Below the pieces are notes generated by a model. It was given only the letters and a program-made list of their open reading frames with translations. It was not told where the DNA came from and searched no databases. From assembly GCF_933775445.1 (NCBI RefSeq), contig NW_026089455.1:62001-126000 (forward strand): a stretch of 64,000 nt of DNA, written 5' to 3'. Source of the DNA: Argentina anserina. Its lineage: Eukaryota; Streptophyta; Magnoliopsida; Rosales; Rosaceae. Shown piece after piece: positions 22,368 to 33,274 of the stretch. Within the stretch, counting starts at the first letter, position 1. Each line of letters starts with the position of its first letter. A program made the translations under genes and the position numbers.

Positions 22368-23115
22368 ACTGAGTATCTTTATATCGTTTGAGTATGTTTA
22401 CTATTGCAGTTTGAGTATCTTTTCAATTCTCGTTTGAGTATCTTTCTGAACGGCTTTCGATGCGAGTTTTTCTTCAATTTGAGAGTGCTTCCAGTGTGGG
22501 CGTGTGTTTCTTTCAAACTGAGTATCTTTATATCGTTTGAGTATGTTTACTATTGCAGTTTGAGTATCTTTTCAATTCTTGTTTGAGTATCTTTTTGAAC
22601 GGCTTTCGATGCAAGTTTTTCTTGAATTTGAGAGTGTTTCCAGTGTGGGCGTGTGTTTCTTTCAAACTGAGTATCTTTATATCGTTTAAGTATGTTTACT
22701 ATTGCAGTTTGAGTATCTTTTCAATTCTCGTTTGAGTATCTTTCTGTAAGCCTTTCTGATGCGAGTTTCTATTGAATTTAAGAGTGTTTCCAGTGTGGGC
22801 GTGTGTTTCTTTCAAACTGAGTATCTTTTCTATCGTTTGAGTATGTTTACTATTGCAATTTGAGTATCTTTTCAATTCTCGTTTGAGTATATTTCTGTAA
22901 GCCTTTCTGATGCGAGTTTTTCTTGAATTTGAGAGTGTCTCCAGTGTGGGCGTGTGTTTCTTTCAAACTGAGTATCTTTATATCGTTTGAGTATGTTTAC
23001 TATTGCAGTTTGAGTATCTTTTCAATTCTCGTTTGAGTATCTTTCTGAACGGCTTTCGATGCGAGTTTTTCTTGAATTGGAGAGTGCTTCCAGTGTGGGC
23101 GTGTGTTTCTTTCAA
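22368..23115. repeat. Five-monomer sub-unit (m1-m5), 748 bp, copy 1
   Basis: Monomers m1 to m5 of the eleven-mer appear as a block, ending with the GAATTGGAGAG monomer. The block then repeats at +748 bp. Shared features are GATGCAAG, TCTTTTCTATCG, ATATTTCTGTAAGCC and GAGTGTCTCCAG. Confidence 0.86.
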
Positions 23116-23863
23116 ACTGAGTATCTTTATATCGTTTGAGTATGTTTACTATTGCAGTTTGAGTATCTTTTCAATTCTCGTTTGAGTATCTTTCTGAACG
23201 GCTTTCGATGCGAGTTTTTATTCAATTTGAGAGTGCTTCCAGTGTGGGCGTGTGTTTCTTTCAAACTGAGTATCTTTATATCGTTTGAGTATGTTTCCTA
23301 TTGCAGTTTGAGTATCTTTTCAATTCTTGTTTGAGTATCTTTTTGAACGGCTTTCGATGCAAGTTTTTCTTGAATTTGAGAGTGTTTCCAGTGTGGGCGT
23401 GTGTTTCTTTCAAACTGAGTATCTTTATATCGTTTAAGTATGTTTACTATTGCAGTTTGAGTATCTTTTCAATTCTCGTTTGAGTATCTTTCTGTAAGCC
23501 TTTCTGATGCGAGTTTCTATTGAATTTAAGAGTGTTTCCAGTGTGGGCGTGTGTTTCTTTCAAACTGAGTATCTTTTCTATCGTTTGAGTATGTTTACTA
23601 TTGCAATTTGAGTATCTTTTTAATTCTCGTTTGAGTATATTTCTGTAAGCCTTTCTGATGCGAGTTTTTCTTGAATTTGAGAGTGTCTCCAGTGTGGGCG
23701 TGTGTTTCTTTCAAACTGAGTATCTTTATATCGTTTGAGTATGTTTACTATTGCAGTTTGAGTATCTTTTCAATTCTCGTTTGAGTATCTTTCTGAACGG
23801 CTTTCGATGCGAGTTTTTCTTGAATTGGAGAGTGCTTCCAGTGTGGGCGTGTGTTTCTTTCAA
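23116..23863. repeat. Five-monomer sub-unit (m1-m5), 748 bp, copy 2
   Basis: Tandem copy of 22368-23115. Private changes are GTTTTTATTCAATTTGAG (about 23213), ATGTTTCCTATTGC (about 23291) and ATCTTTTTAATTCTCG (about 23615). It shows that part of the eleven-mer can amplify alone. Confidence 0.85.
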
Positions 23864-25619
23864 ACTGAGTATCTTTATATCGTTTGAGTATGTTTACTAT
23901 TGCAGTTTGAGTATCTTTTCAATTCTCGTTTGAGTATCTTTCTGTAAGCCTTTCTGATGCGAGTTTTTATTCAATTTAAGAGTGTTTCCAGTGTGGGCGT
24001 GTGTTTCTTTCAAACTGAGTATCTTTCTATCGTTTGAGTATGTTTACTATTGCAATTTGAGTATCTTTTCAATTCTCGTTTGAGTATGTTTCTGTAAGGC
24101 TTTCTGATGCGAGTTTCTATTTAATTTTAGAGTGTTTCCAGTATGGGCGTGTGTTTCTTTCAAACTGAGTATCTTTATATCGTTTGAGTATGTTTACTGT
24201 TGCAGTTTGAGTATCTTTTCAATTCTCGTTTGAGTATCTTTCTGAACGGCTTTCGATGCGAGTGTTTCTTGAATTTGAGAGTGTTTCCAGTGTGGGCGTG
24301 TGTTTCTTTCAAACTGAGTATCTTTATATCGTTTGAGTATGTTTACTATTGCAGTTTGAATATCTTTTCAATTCTCGTTTGAGTATCTTTCTGAACGGCT
24401 TTCGATGCGAGTTTTTCTTGAATTTGAGAGTGCTTCCAGTGTGGGCGTGTGTTTCTTTCAAACTGAGTATCTTTTCAACTCTCGTTTGAGTATCTTTTTG
24501 AACGGCTTTCGATGCGAGTTTTTCTTGAATTTGAGAGTGTTTCCAGTGTGGGCGTGTGTTTCTTTCAAACTGAGTATCTTTATATCGTTTAAGTATGTTT
24601 ACTATTGCAGTTTGAGTATCTTTTCAATTCTCGTTTGATTATCTTTCTGTAAGCCTTTCTGATGCGAGTTTCTATTGAATTTAAGAGTGTTTCCAGTGTG
24701 GGCGTGTGTTTCTTTCAAACTGAGTATCTTTTCTATCGTTTGAGTATGTTTACTATTGCAGTTTGAGTATCTTTTCAATTCTCGTTTGAGTATCTTTCTG
24801 TAAGCCTTTCTGATGCGAGTTTTTATTGAATTTAAGAGTGTTTCCAGTGTGGGCGTGTGTTTCTTTCAAACTGAGTATCTTTCTATCGTTTGAGTATGTT
24901 TACTATTACAATTTGAGTATCTTTTCAATTCTCGTTTGAGTATGTTTCTGTAAGGCTTTCTGATGCGAGTTTCTATTGAATTTTAGAGTGTTTCCAGTGT
25001 GGGCGTGTGTTTCTTTCATACTGAGTATCTTTCTATCGTTTGAGTATGTTTACTATTGCACTTTGAGTATATTTTCAATTCTCGTTTGAGTATGTTTCTG
25101 TAAGGCTTTCTGATGCGAGTTTCTATTGAATTTTAGAGTGTTTCCAGTGTGGGCGTGTGTTTCTTTCAAACTGAGTATCTTTCTATCGTTTGAGTATGTT
25201 TACTATTGCAATTTGAGTATCTTTTCAATTCTCGTTTGAGTATGTTTCTGTAAGGCTTTCTGATGCGAGTTTCTATTTAATTTTAGAGTGTTTCCAGTGT
25301 GGGCGTGTGTTTCTTTCAGACTGAGTATCTTTATATCGTTTGAGTATGTTTACTATTGCAGTTTGAGTATCTTTTCAATTCTCGTTTGAGTATCTTTCTG
25401 TAAGCCTTTCTGATGCGAGTTTCTATTGAATTTAAGAGTGTTTCTAGTGTGGGCGTGTGTTTCTTTCAAACTGAGTATCTTTCTATCGTTTCAGTATGTT
25501 TACTATTGCAATTTGAGTATCTTTTCAATTCTCGTTTGAGTATCTTTCTGTAAGCCTTTCTGATGCGAGTTTTTCTTGAATTTGAGAGTGTTTCCAGTGT
25601 GGGCGTGTGTTTCTTTCAA
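23864..25619. repeat. Eleven-mer-derived segment with a short monomer
   Basis: Contains m6-like, m9-like and class A monomers, including GCGAGTGTTTCTTG (about 24258). A 107-bp copy lies at 24455. The m6 to m11 series follows (CATACTGAG near 25014, CAGACTGAG near 25315, GTTTCAGTATG near 25487). Much of 24.4-25.9 kb recurs farther right: the short monomer at +1605 bp and later markers such as ATTACAATTTGAG at +1903 bp. Confidence 0.83.
24455..24561. repeat. 107-bp short monomer (CAACTCTCG variant)
   Basis: Same deletion (GAG at 24465), with TTTTCAACTCTCG instead of TTTTCAATTCTCG. This change is shared with the copies at 26060, 30512, 32411 and 41016, which defines a sub-lineage. Confidence 0.92.
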
Positions 25620-27522
25620 ACGGAGTATCTTTATATCGTTTGAGTATGTTTACTATTGCAGTTTGAGTATCTTTTCAATTCTCGTTTGAGTATCTTTCTG
25701 AACGGCTTTCGATGCGAGTTTTTCTTCAATTTGAGAGTGCTTCCAGTGTGGGCGTGTGTTTCTTTCAAACTGAGTATCTTTATATCGTTTGAGTATGTTT
25801 ACTATTGCAGTTTGAGTATCTTTTCAATTCTTGTTTGAGTATCTTTTTGAACGGCTTTCGATGCAAGTTTTTCTTGAATTTGAGAGTGTTTCCAGTGTGG
25901 GCGTGTGTTTCTTTCAAACTGAGTATCTTTATATCGTTTGAGTATGTTTACTATTGCAGTTTGAATATCTTTTCAATTCTCGTTTGAGTATCTTTCTGAA
26001 CGGCTTTCGATGCGAGTTTTTCTTGAATTTGAGAGTGCTTCCAGTGTGGGCGTGTGTTTCTTTCAAACTGAGTATCTTTTCAACTCTCGTTTGAGTATCT
26101 TTTTGAACGGCTTTCGATGCGAGTTTTTCTTGAATTTGAGAGTGTTTCCAGTGTGGGCGTGTGTTTCTTTCAAACTGAGTATCTTTATATCGTTTAAGTA
26201 TGTTTACTATTGCAGTTTGAGTATCTTTTCAATTCTCGTTTGATTATCTTTCTGTAAGCCTTTCTGATGCGAGTTTCTATTGAATTTAAGAGTGTTTCCA
26301 GTGTGGGCGTGTGTTTCCTTCAAACTGAGTATCTTTTCTATCGTTTGAGTATGTTTACTATTGCAATTTGAGTATCTTTTCAATTCTCGTTTGAGTATCT
26401 TTCTGACCGGCTTTCGATGCGAGTTTTTCTTGAATTTGAGAGTGTCTCTAGTGTGGGCGTGTGTTTCTTTCAAACTGAGTATCTTTATATCGTTTGAGTA
26501 TGTTTACTATTGCAGTTTGAGTATCTTTTCAATTCTCGTTTGAGTATCTTTCTGAACGGCTTTCGATGCGAGTTTTTCTTGAATTGGAGAGTGCTTCCAG
26601 TGTGGGCGTGTGTTTCTTTCAAACTGAGTATCTTTATATCGTTTGAGTATGTTTACTATTGCAGTTTGAGTATCTTTTCAATTCTCGTTTGAGTATCTTT
26701 CTGTAAGCCTTTCTGATGCGACTTTTTATTGAATTTAAGAGTGTTTCCAGTGTGGGCGTGTGTTTCTTTCAAACTGAGTATCTTTCTATCGTTTGAGTAT
26801 GTTTACTATTACAATTTGAGTATCTTTTCAATTCTCGTTTGAGTATGTTTCTGTAAGGCTTTCTGATGCGAGTTTCTATTGAATTTTAGAGTGTTTCCAG
26901 TGTGGGCGTGTGTTTCTTTCATACTGAGTATCTTTCTATCGTTTGAGTATGTTTACTATTGCACTTTGAGTATATTTTCAATTCTCGTTTGAGTATGTTT
27001 CTGTAAGGCTTTCTGATGCGAGTTTCTATTGAATTTTAGAGTGTTTCCAGTGTGGGCGTGTGTTTCTTTCAAACTGAGTATCTTTCTATCGTTTGAGTAT
27101 GTTTACTATTGCAATTTGAGTATCTTTTCAATTCTCGTTTGAGTATGTTTCTGTAAGGCTTTCTGATGCGAGTTTCTATTTAATTTTAGAGTGTTTCCAG
27201 TGTGGGCGTGTGTTTCTTTCAGACTGAGTATCTTTATATCGTTTGAGTATGTTTACTATTGCAGTTTGAGTATCTTTTCAATTCTCGTTTGAGTATCTTT
27301 CTGTAAGCCTTTCTGATGCGAGTTTCTATTGAATTTAAGAGTGTTTCTAGTGTGGGCGTGTGTTTCTTTCAAACTGAGTATCTTTCTATCGTTTCAGTAT
27401 GTTTACTATTGCAATTTGAGTATCTTTTCAATTCTCGTTTGAGTATCTTTCTGTAAGCCTTTCTGATGCGAGTTTTTCTTGAATTTGAGAGTGTTTCCAG
27501 TGTGGGCGTGTGTTTCTTTCAA
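25620..27522. repeat. Lengthened eleven-mer unit (1903 bp, one short monomer)
   Basis: Starts with CAAACGGAG, m1 and m2, then inserts the class A plus 107-bp short monomer module (26060) also seen at 24455. A CTGACCGG monomer and the regular m5-m11 series follow. It amounts to about thirteen monomers less 42 bp. Confidence 0.84.
26060..26166. repeat. 107-bp short monomer (CAACTCTCG variant)
   Basis: Copy of the 24455 form at +1605 bp (GAG at 26070), inside the lengthened eleven-mer unit. Confidence 0.92.
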
Positions 27523-29170
27523 ACGGAGTATCTTTATATCGTTTGAGTATGTTTACTATTGCAGTTTGAGTATCTTTTCAATTCTCGTTTGAGTATCTTT
27601 CTGAACGGCTTTCGATGCGAGTTTTTCTTCAATTTGAGAGTGCTTCCAGTGTGGGCGTGTGTTTCTTTCAAACTGAGTATCTTTATATCGTTTGAGTATG
27701 TTTACTATTGCAGTTTGAGTATCTTTTCAATTCTTGTTTGAGTATCTTTTTGAACGGCTTTCGATGCAAGTTTTTCTTGAATTTGAGAGTGTTTCCAGTG
27801 TGGGCGTGTGTTTCTTTCAAACTGAGTATCTTTATATCGTTTAAGTATGTTTACTATTGCAGTTTGAGTATCTTTTCAATTCTCGTTTGAGTATCTTTCT
27901 GTAAGCCTTTCTGATGCGAGTTTCTATTGAATTTAAGAGTGTTTCCTGTGTGGGCGTGTGTTTCTTTCAAACTGAGTATCTTTTCTATCGTTTGAGTATG
28001 TTTACTATTGCAATTTGAGTATCTTTTCAATTCTCGTTTGAGTATATTTCTGTAAGCCTTTCTGATGCGAGTTTTTCTTGAATTTGAGAGTGTCTCCAGT
28101 GTGGGCGTGTGTTTCTTTCAAACTGAGTATCTTTATATCGTTTGAGTATGTTTACTATTGCAGTTTGAGTATCTTTTCAATTCTCGTTTGAGTATCTTTC
28201 TGAACGGCTTTCGATGCGAGTTTTTCTTGAATTGGAGAGTGCTTCCAGTGTGGGCGTGTGTTTCTTTCAAACTGAGTATCTTTATATCGTTTGAGTATGT
28301 TTACTATTGCAGTTTGAGTATCTTTTCAATTCTCGTTTGAGTATCTTTCTGTAAGCCTTTCTGATGCGAGTTTTTATTGAATTTAAGAGTGTTTCCAGTG
28401 TGGGCGTGTGTTTCTTTCAAACTGAGTATCTTTCTATCGTTTGAGTATGTTTACTATTGCAATTTGAGTATCTTTTCAATTCTCGTTTGAGTATGTTTCT
28501 GTAAGGCTTTCTGATGCGAGTTTCTATTGAATTTTAGAGTGTTTCCAGTGTGGGCGTGTGTTTCTTTCATACTGAGTATCTTTCTATCGTTTGAGTATGT
28601 TTACTATTGCACTTTGAGTATATTTTCAATTCTCGTTTGAGTATGTTTCTGTAAGGCTTTCTGATGCGAGTTTCTATTGAATTTTAGAGTGTTTCCAGTG
28701 TGGGCGTGTGTTTCTTTCAAACTGAGTATCTTTCTATCGTTTGAGTATGTTTACTATTGCAATTTGAGTATCTTTTCAATTCTCGTTTGAGTATGTTTCT
28801 GTAAGGCTTTCTGATGCGAGTTTCTATTTAATTTTAGAGTGTTTCCAGTGTGGGCGTGTGTTTCTTTCAGACTGAGTATATTTATATCGTTTGAGTATGT
28901 TTACTATTGCAGTTTGAGTATCTTTTCAATTCTCGTTTGAGTATCTTTCTGTAAGCCTTTCTGATGCGAGTTTCTATTGAATTTAAGAGTGTTTCTAGTG
29001 TGGGCGTGTGTTTCTTTCAAACTGAGTATCTTTCTATCGTTTCAGTATGTTTACTATTGCAATTTGAGTATCTTTTCAATTCTCGTTTGAGTATCTTTCT
29101 GTAAGCCTTTCTGATGCGAGTTTTTCTTGAATTTGAGAGTGTTTCCAGTGTGGGCGTGTGTTTCTTTCAA
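27523..29170. repeat. Eleven-monomer higher-order repeat, complete unit (1648 bp)
   Basis: Same monomer order and length as 19671-21318. Private changes are few: TTTCCTGTGTGGG near 27943 and GAGTATATTTATATCG near 28876. Together with the first complete unit it defines the canonical eleven-mer. Confidence 0.89.
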
Positions 29171-30369
29171 ACGGAGTATCTTTATATCGTTTGAGTATGT
29201 TTACTATTGCAGTTTGAGTATCTTTTCAATTCTCGTTTGAGTATCTTTCTGAACGGCTTTCGATGCGAGTTTTTCTTCAATTTGAGAGTGCTTCCAGTGT
29301 GGGCGTGTGTTTCTTTCAAACTGAGTATCTTTATATCGTTTGAGTATGTTTACTATTGCAGTTTGAGTATCTTTTCAATTCTTGTTTGAGTATCTTTTTG
29401 AACGGCTTTCGATGCAAGTTTTTCTTGAATTTGAGAGTGTTTCCAGTGTGGGCGTGTGTTTCTTTCAAACTGAGTATCTTTATATCGTTTAAGTATGTTT
29501 ACTATTGCAGTTTGAGTATCTTTTCAATTCTCGTTTGAGTATCTTTCTGTAAGCCTTTCTGATGCGAGTTTCTATTGAATTTAAGAGTGTTTCCAGTGTG
29601 GGCGTGTGTTTCTTTCAAACTGAGTATCTTTTCTATCGTTTGAGTATGTTTACTATTGCAATTTGAGTATCTTTTCAATTCTCGTTTGAGTATGTTTCTG
29701 TAAGGCTTTCTGATGCGAGTTTCTATTGGATTTTAGAGTGTTTCCAGTGTGGGCGTGTGTTTCTTTCATACTGAGTATCTTTCTATCGTTTGAGTATGTT
29801 TACTATTGCACTTTGAGTATATTTTCAATTCTCGTTTGAGTATGTTTCTGTAAGGCTTTCTGATGCGAGTTTCTATTGAATTTTAGAGTGTTTCCAGTGT
29901 GGGCGTATGTTTCTTTCAAACTGAGTATCTTTCTATCGTTTGAGTATGTTTACTATTGCAATTTGAGTATCTTTTCAATTCTCGTTTGAGTATGTTTCTG
30001 TAAGGCTTTCTGATGCGAGTTTCTATTTAATTTTAGAGTGTTTCCAGTGTGGGCGTGTGTTTCTTTCAGACTGAGTATCTTTATATCGTTTGAGTATGTT
30101 TACTATTGCAGTTTGAGTATCTTTTCAATTCTCGTTTGAGTATCTTTCTGTAAGCCTTTCTGATGCGAGTTTCTATTGAATTTAAGAGTGTTTCTAGTGT
30201 GGGCGTGTGTTTCTTTCAAACTGAGTATCTTTCTATCGTTTCAGTATGTTTAGTATTGCAATTTGAGTATCTTTTCAATTCTCGTTTGAGTATCTTTCTG
30301 TAAGCCTTTCTGATGCGAGTTTTTCTTGAATTTGAGAGTGTTTCCAGTGTGGGCGTGTGTTTCTTTCAA
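29171..30369. repeat. Shortened eleven-mer unit (8 monomers, 1199 bp)
   Basis: m1-m3, the same m4/m7 chimera with CTATTGGATTTTAG (29723) as at 21871, then m8-m11. Unlike the 21319 unit it keeps m9. The shared private base change 7852 bp apart shows common descent of the chimera. Confidence 0.86.
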
Positions 30370-32268
30370 ACGGAGTATCTTTATATCGTTTGAGTATGTT
30401 TACTATTGCAGTTTGAGTATCTTTTCAATTCTCGTTTGAGTATCTTTCTGAACGGCTTTCGATGCGAGTTTTTCTTCAATTTGAGAGTGCTTCCAGTGTG
30501 GGCGTGTGTTTCTTTCAAACTGAGTATCTTTTCAACTCTCGTTTGAGTATCTTTTTGAACGGCTTTCGATGCGAGTTTTTCTTGAATTTGAGAGTGTTTC
30601 CAGTGTGGGCGTGTGTTTCTTTCAAACTGAGTACCTTTATATCGTTTAAGTATGTTTACTATCGCAGTTTGAGTATCTTTTCAATTCTCGTTTGAGTATC
30701 TTTCTGAACGGCTTTCGATGCGAGTTTTTCTTGAATTGGAGAGTGCTTCCAGTGTGGGCGTGTGTTTCTTTCAAACTGAGTATCTTTATATCGTTTGAGT
30801 ATGTTTACTATTGCAGTTTGAGTATCTTTTCAATTCTCGTTTGAGTATCTTTCTGTAAGCCTTTCTGATGCGATTTTTATTGAATTTGAGAGTGTTTCCA
30901 GTGTGGGCGTGTGTTTCTTTCAAACTGAGTATCTTTATATCGTTTAAGTATGTTTACTATTGCAGTTTGAGTATCTTTTCAATTCTCGTTTGAGTATCTT
31001 TCTGAACGGCTTTCGATGCGAGTTTTTCTTCAATTTGAGAGTGCTTCCAGTGTGGGCGTGTGTTTCTTTCAAACTGAGTATCTTTATATCGTTTGAGTAT
31101 GTTTACTATTGCAGTTTGAGTATCTTTTCAATTCTCGTTTGAGTATCTTTTTGAACGGCTTTCGATGCGAGTTTTCTTGAATTGGAGAGTGCTTCCAGTG
31201 TGGGCGTGTGTTTCTTTCAAACTGAGTATCTTTATATCGTTTGAGTATGTTTACTATTGCAGTTTGAGTATCTTTTCAATTCTCGTTTGAGTATCTTTCT
31301 GAACGGCTTTCGATGCGAGTTTTTCTTCAATTTGAGAGTGCTTCCAGTGTGGGCGTGTGTTTCTTTCAAACTGAGTATCTTTATATCGTTTGAGTATGTT
31401 TACTATTGCAGTTTGAGTATCTTTTCAATTCTCGTTTGAGTATCTTTTTGAACGGCTTTCGATGCGAGTTTTTCTTGAATTGGAGAGTGCTTCCAGTGTG
31501 GGCGTGTGTTTCTTTCAAACTGAGTATCTTTATATCGTTTGAGTATGTTTAGTATTGCAGTTTGAGTATCTTTTCAATTCTCGTTTGAGTATCTTTCTGT
31601 AAGCCTTTCTAATGTGAGTTTCTATTGAATTTAAGAGTGTTTCCAGTGTGGGCGTGTGTTTCTTTCATACTGAGTATCTTTCTATCGTTTGAGTATGTTT
31701 ACTATTGCAATTTGAGTATCTTTTCAATTCTCGTTTGAGTATGTTTCTGTAAGGCTTTCTGATGCGAGTTTCTATTTAATTTTACAGTGTTTCCAGTGTG
31801 GGCGTGTGTTTCTTTTAAACTGAGTATCTTTCTATCGTTTGAGTATGTTTACTATTGCAATTTGAGTATCTTTTCAATTCTCGTTTGAGTATGTTTCTGT
31901 AAGGCTTTCTGATGCGAGTTTCTATTTAATTTTAGAGTGTTTCCAGTGTGGGCGTGTGTTTCTTTCAGACTGAGTATCTTTATATCGTTTGAGTATGTTT
32001 ACTATTGCAGTTTGAGTATCTTTTCAATTCTCGTTTGAGTATCTTTCTGTAAGCCTTTCTGATGCGGGTTTCTATTGAATTTAAGAGTGTTTCTAGTGTG
32101 GGCGTGTGTTTCTTTCAAACTGAGTATCTTTCTATCGTTTCAGTATGTTTACTATTGCAATTTGAGTATCTTTTCAATTCTCGTTTGAGTATCTTTCTGT
32201 AAGCCTTTCTGATGCGAGTTTTTCTTGAATTTGAGAGTGTTTCCAGTGTGGGCGTGTGTTTCTTTCAA
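30370..32268. repeat. Eleven-mer derivative with short monomer and repeated m1/m5 pairs
   Basis: m1 is followed by a 107-bp monomer (30512). Alternating CTTCAATTTGAG and GAATTGGAGAG monomers follow (30.7-31.5 kb), then CTAATGTGAG (about 31610) and TTTTACAGTG (31780) markers and m9-m11. One-base losses are visible at about 30873 (GATGCGATTTTTATTG) and 31170 (GCGAGTTTTCTTG). Confidence 0.82.
30512..30618. repeat. 107-bp short monomer (CAACTCTCG variant)
   Basis: GAG at 30522. It directly follows an m1-type CTTCAATTTGAG monomer, unlike the copies at 24455 and 26060, which follow CTTGAATTTGAG. Confidence 0.92.
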
Positions 32269-33274
32269 ACGGAGTATCTTTATATCGTTTGAGTATGTTT
32301 ACTATTGCAGTTTGAGTATCTTTTCAATTCTCGTTTGAGTATCTTTCTGAACGGCTTTCGATGCGAGTTTTTCTTCAATTTGAGAGTGCTTCCAGTGTGG
32401 GCGTGTGTTTCTTTCAAACTGAGTATCTTTTCAACTCTCGTTTGAGTATCTTTTTGAACGGCTTTCGATGCGAGTTTTTCTTGAATTTGAGAGTGTTTCC
32501 AGTGTGGGCGTGTGTTTCTTTCAAACTGAGTATCTTTATATCGTTTAAGTATGTTTACTATTGCAGTTTGAGTATCTTTTCAATTCTCGTTTGAGTATCT
32601 TTCTGTAAGCCTTTCTAATGTGAGTTTCTATTGAATTTAAGAGTGTTTCCAGTGTGGGCGTGTGTTTCTTTCATACTGAGTATCTTTCTATCGTTTGAGT
32701 ATGTTTACTATTGCAATTTGAGTATCTTTTCAATTCTCGTTTGAGTATGTTTCTGTAAGGCTTTCTGATGCGAGTTTCTATTTAATTTTACAGTGTTTCC
32801 AGTGTGGGCGTGTGTTTCTTTTAAACTGAGTATCTTTCTATCGTTTGAGTATGTTTACTATTGCAATTTGAGTATCTTTTCAATTCTCGTTTGAGTATGT
32901 TTCTGTAAGGCTTTCTGATGCGAGTTTCTATTTAATTTTAGAGTGTTTCCAGTGTGGGCGTGTGTTTCTTTCAGACTGAGTATCTTTATATCGTTTGAGT
33001 ATGTTTACTATTGCAGTTTGAGTATCTTTTCAATTCTCGTTTGAGTATCTTTCTGTAAGCCTTTCTGATGCGGGTTTCTATTGAATTTAAGAGTGTTTCT
33101 AGTGTGGGCGTGTGTTTCTTTCAAACTGAGTATCTTTCTATCGTTTCAGTATGTTTACTATTGCAATTTGAGTATCTTTTCAATTCTCGTTTGAGTATCT
33201 TTCTGTAAGCCTTTCTGATGCGAGTTTTTCTTGAATTTGAGAGTGTTTCCAGTGTGGGCGTGTGTTTCTTTCAA
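32269..33274. repeat. 1006-bp tandem copy with short monomer
   Basis: CTAATGTGAG, TTTTACAGTG, TTTTAAACTGAG and GATGCGGGTTTC each recur 1006 bp after their first occurrence at 31.6-32.1 kb. That is seven monomers minus the 42-bp loss of the short monomer at 32411. The unit begins with CAAACGGAG. Confidence 0.86.
32411..32517. repeat. 107-bp short monomer (CAACTCTCG variant)
   Basis: GAG at 32421, again after an m1-type monomer. It accounts for the 1006-bp rather than 1048-bp spacing of the markers on either side. Confidence 0.92.
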
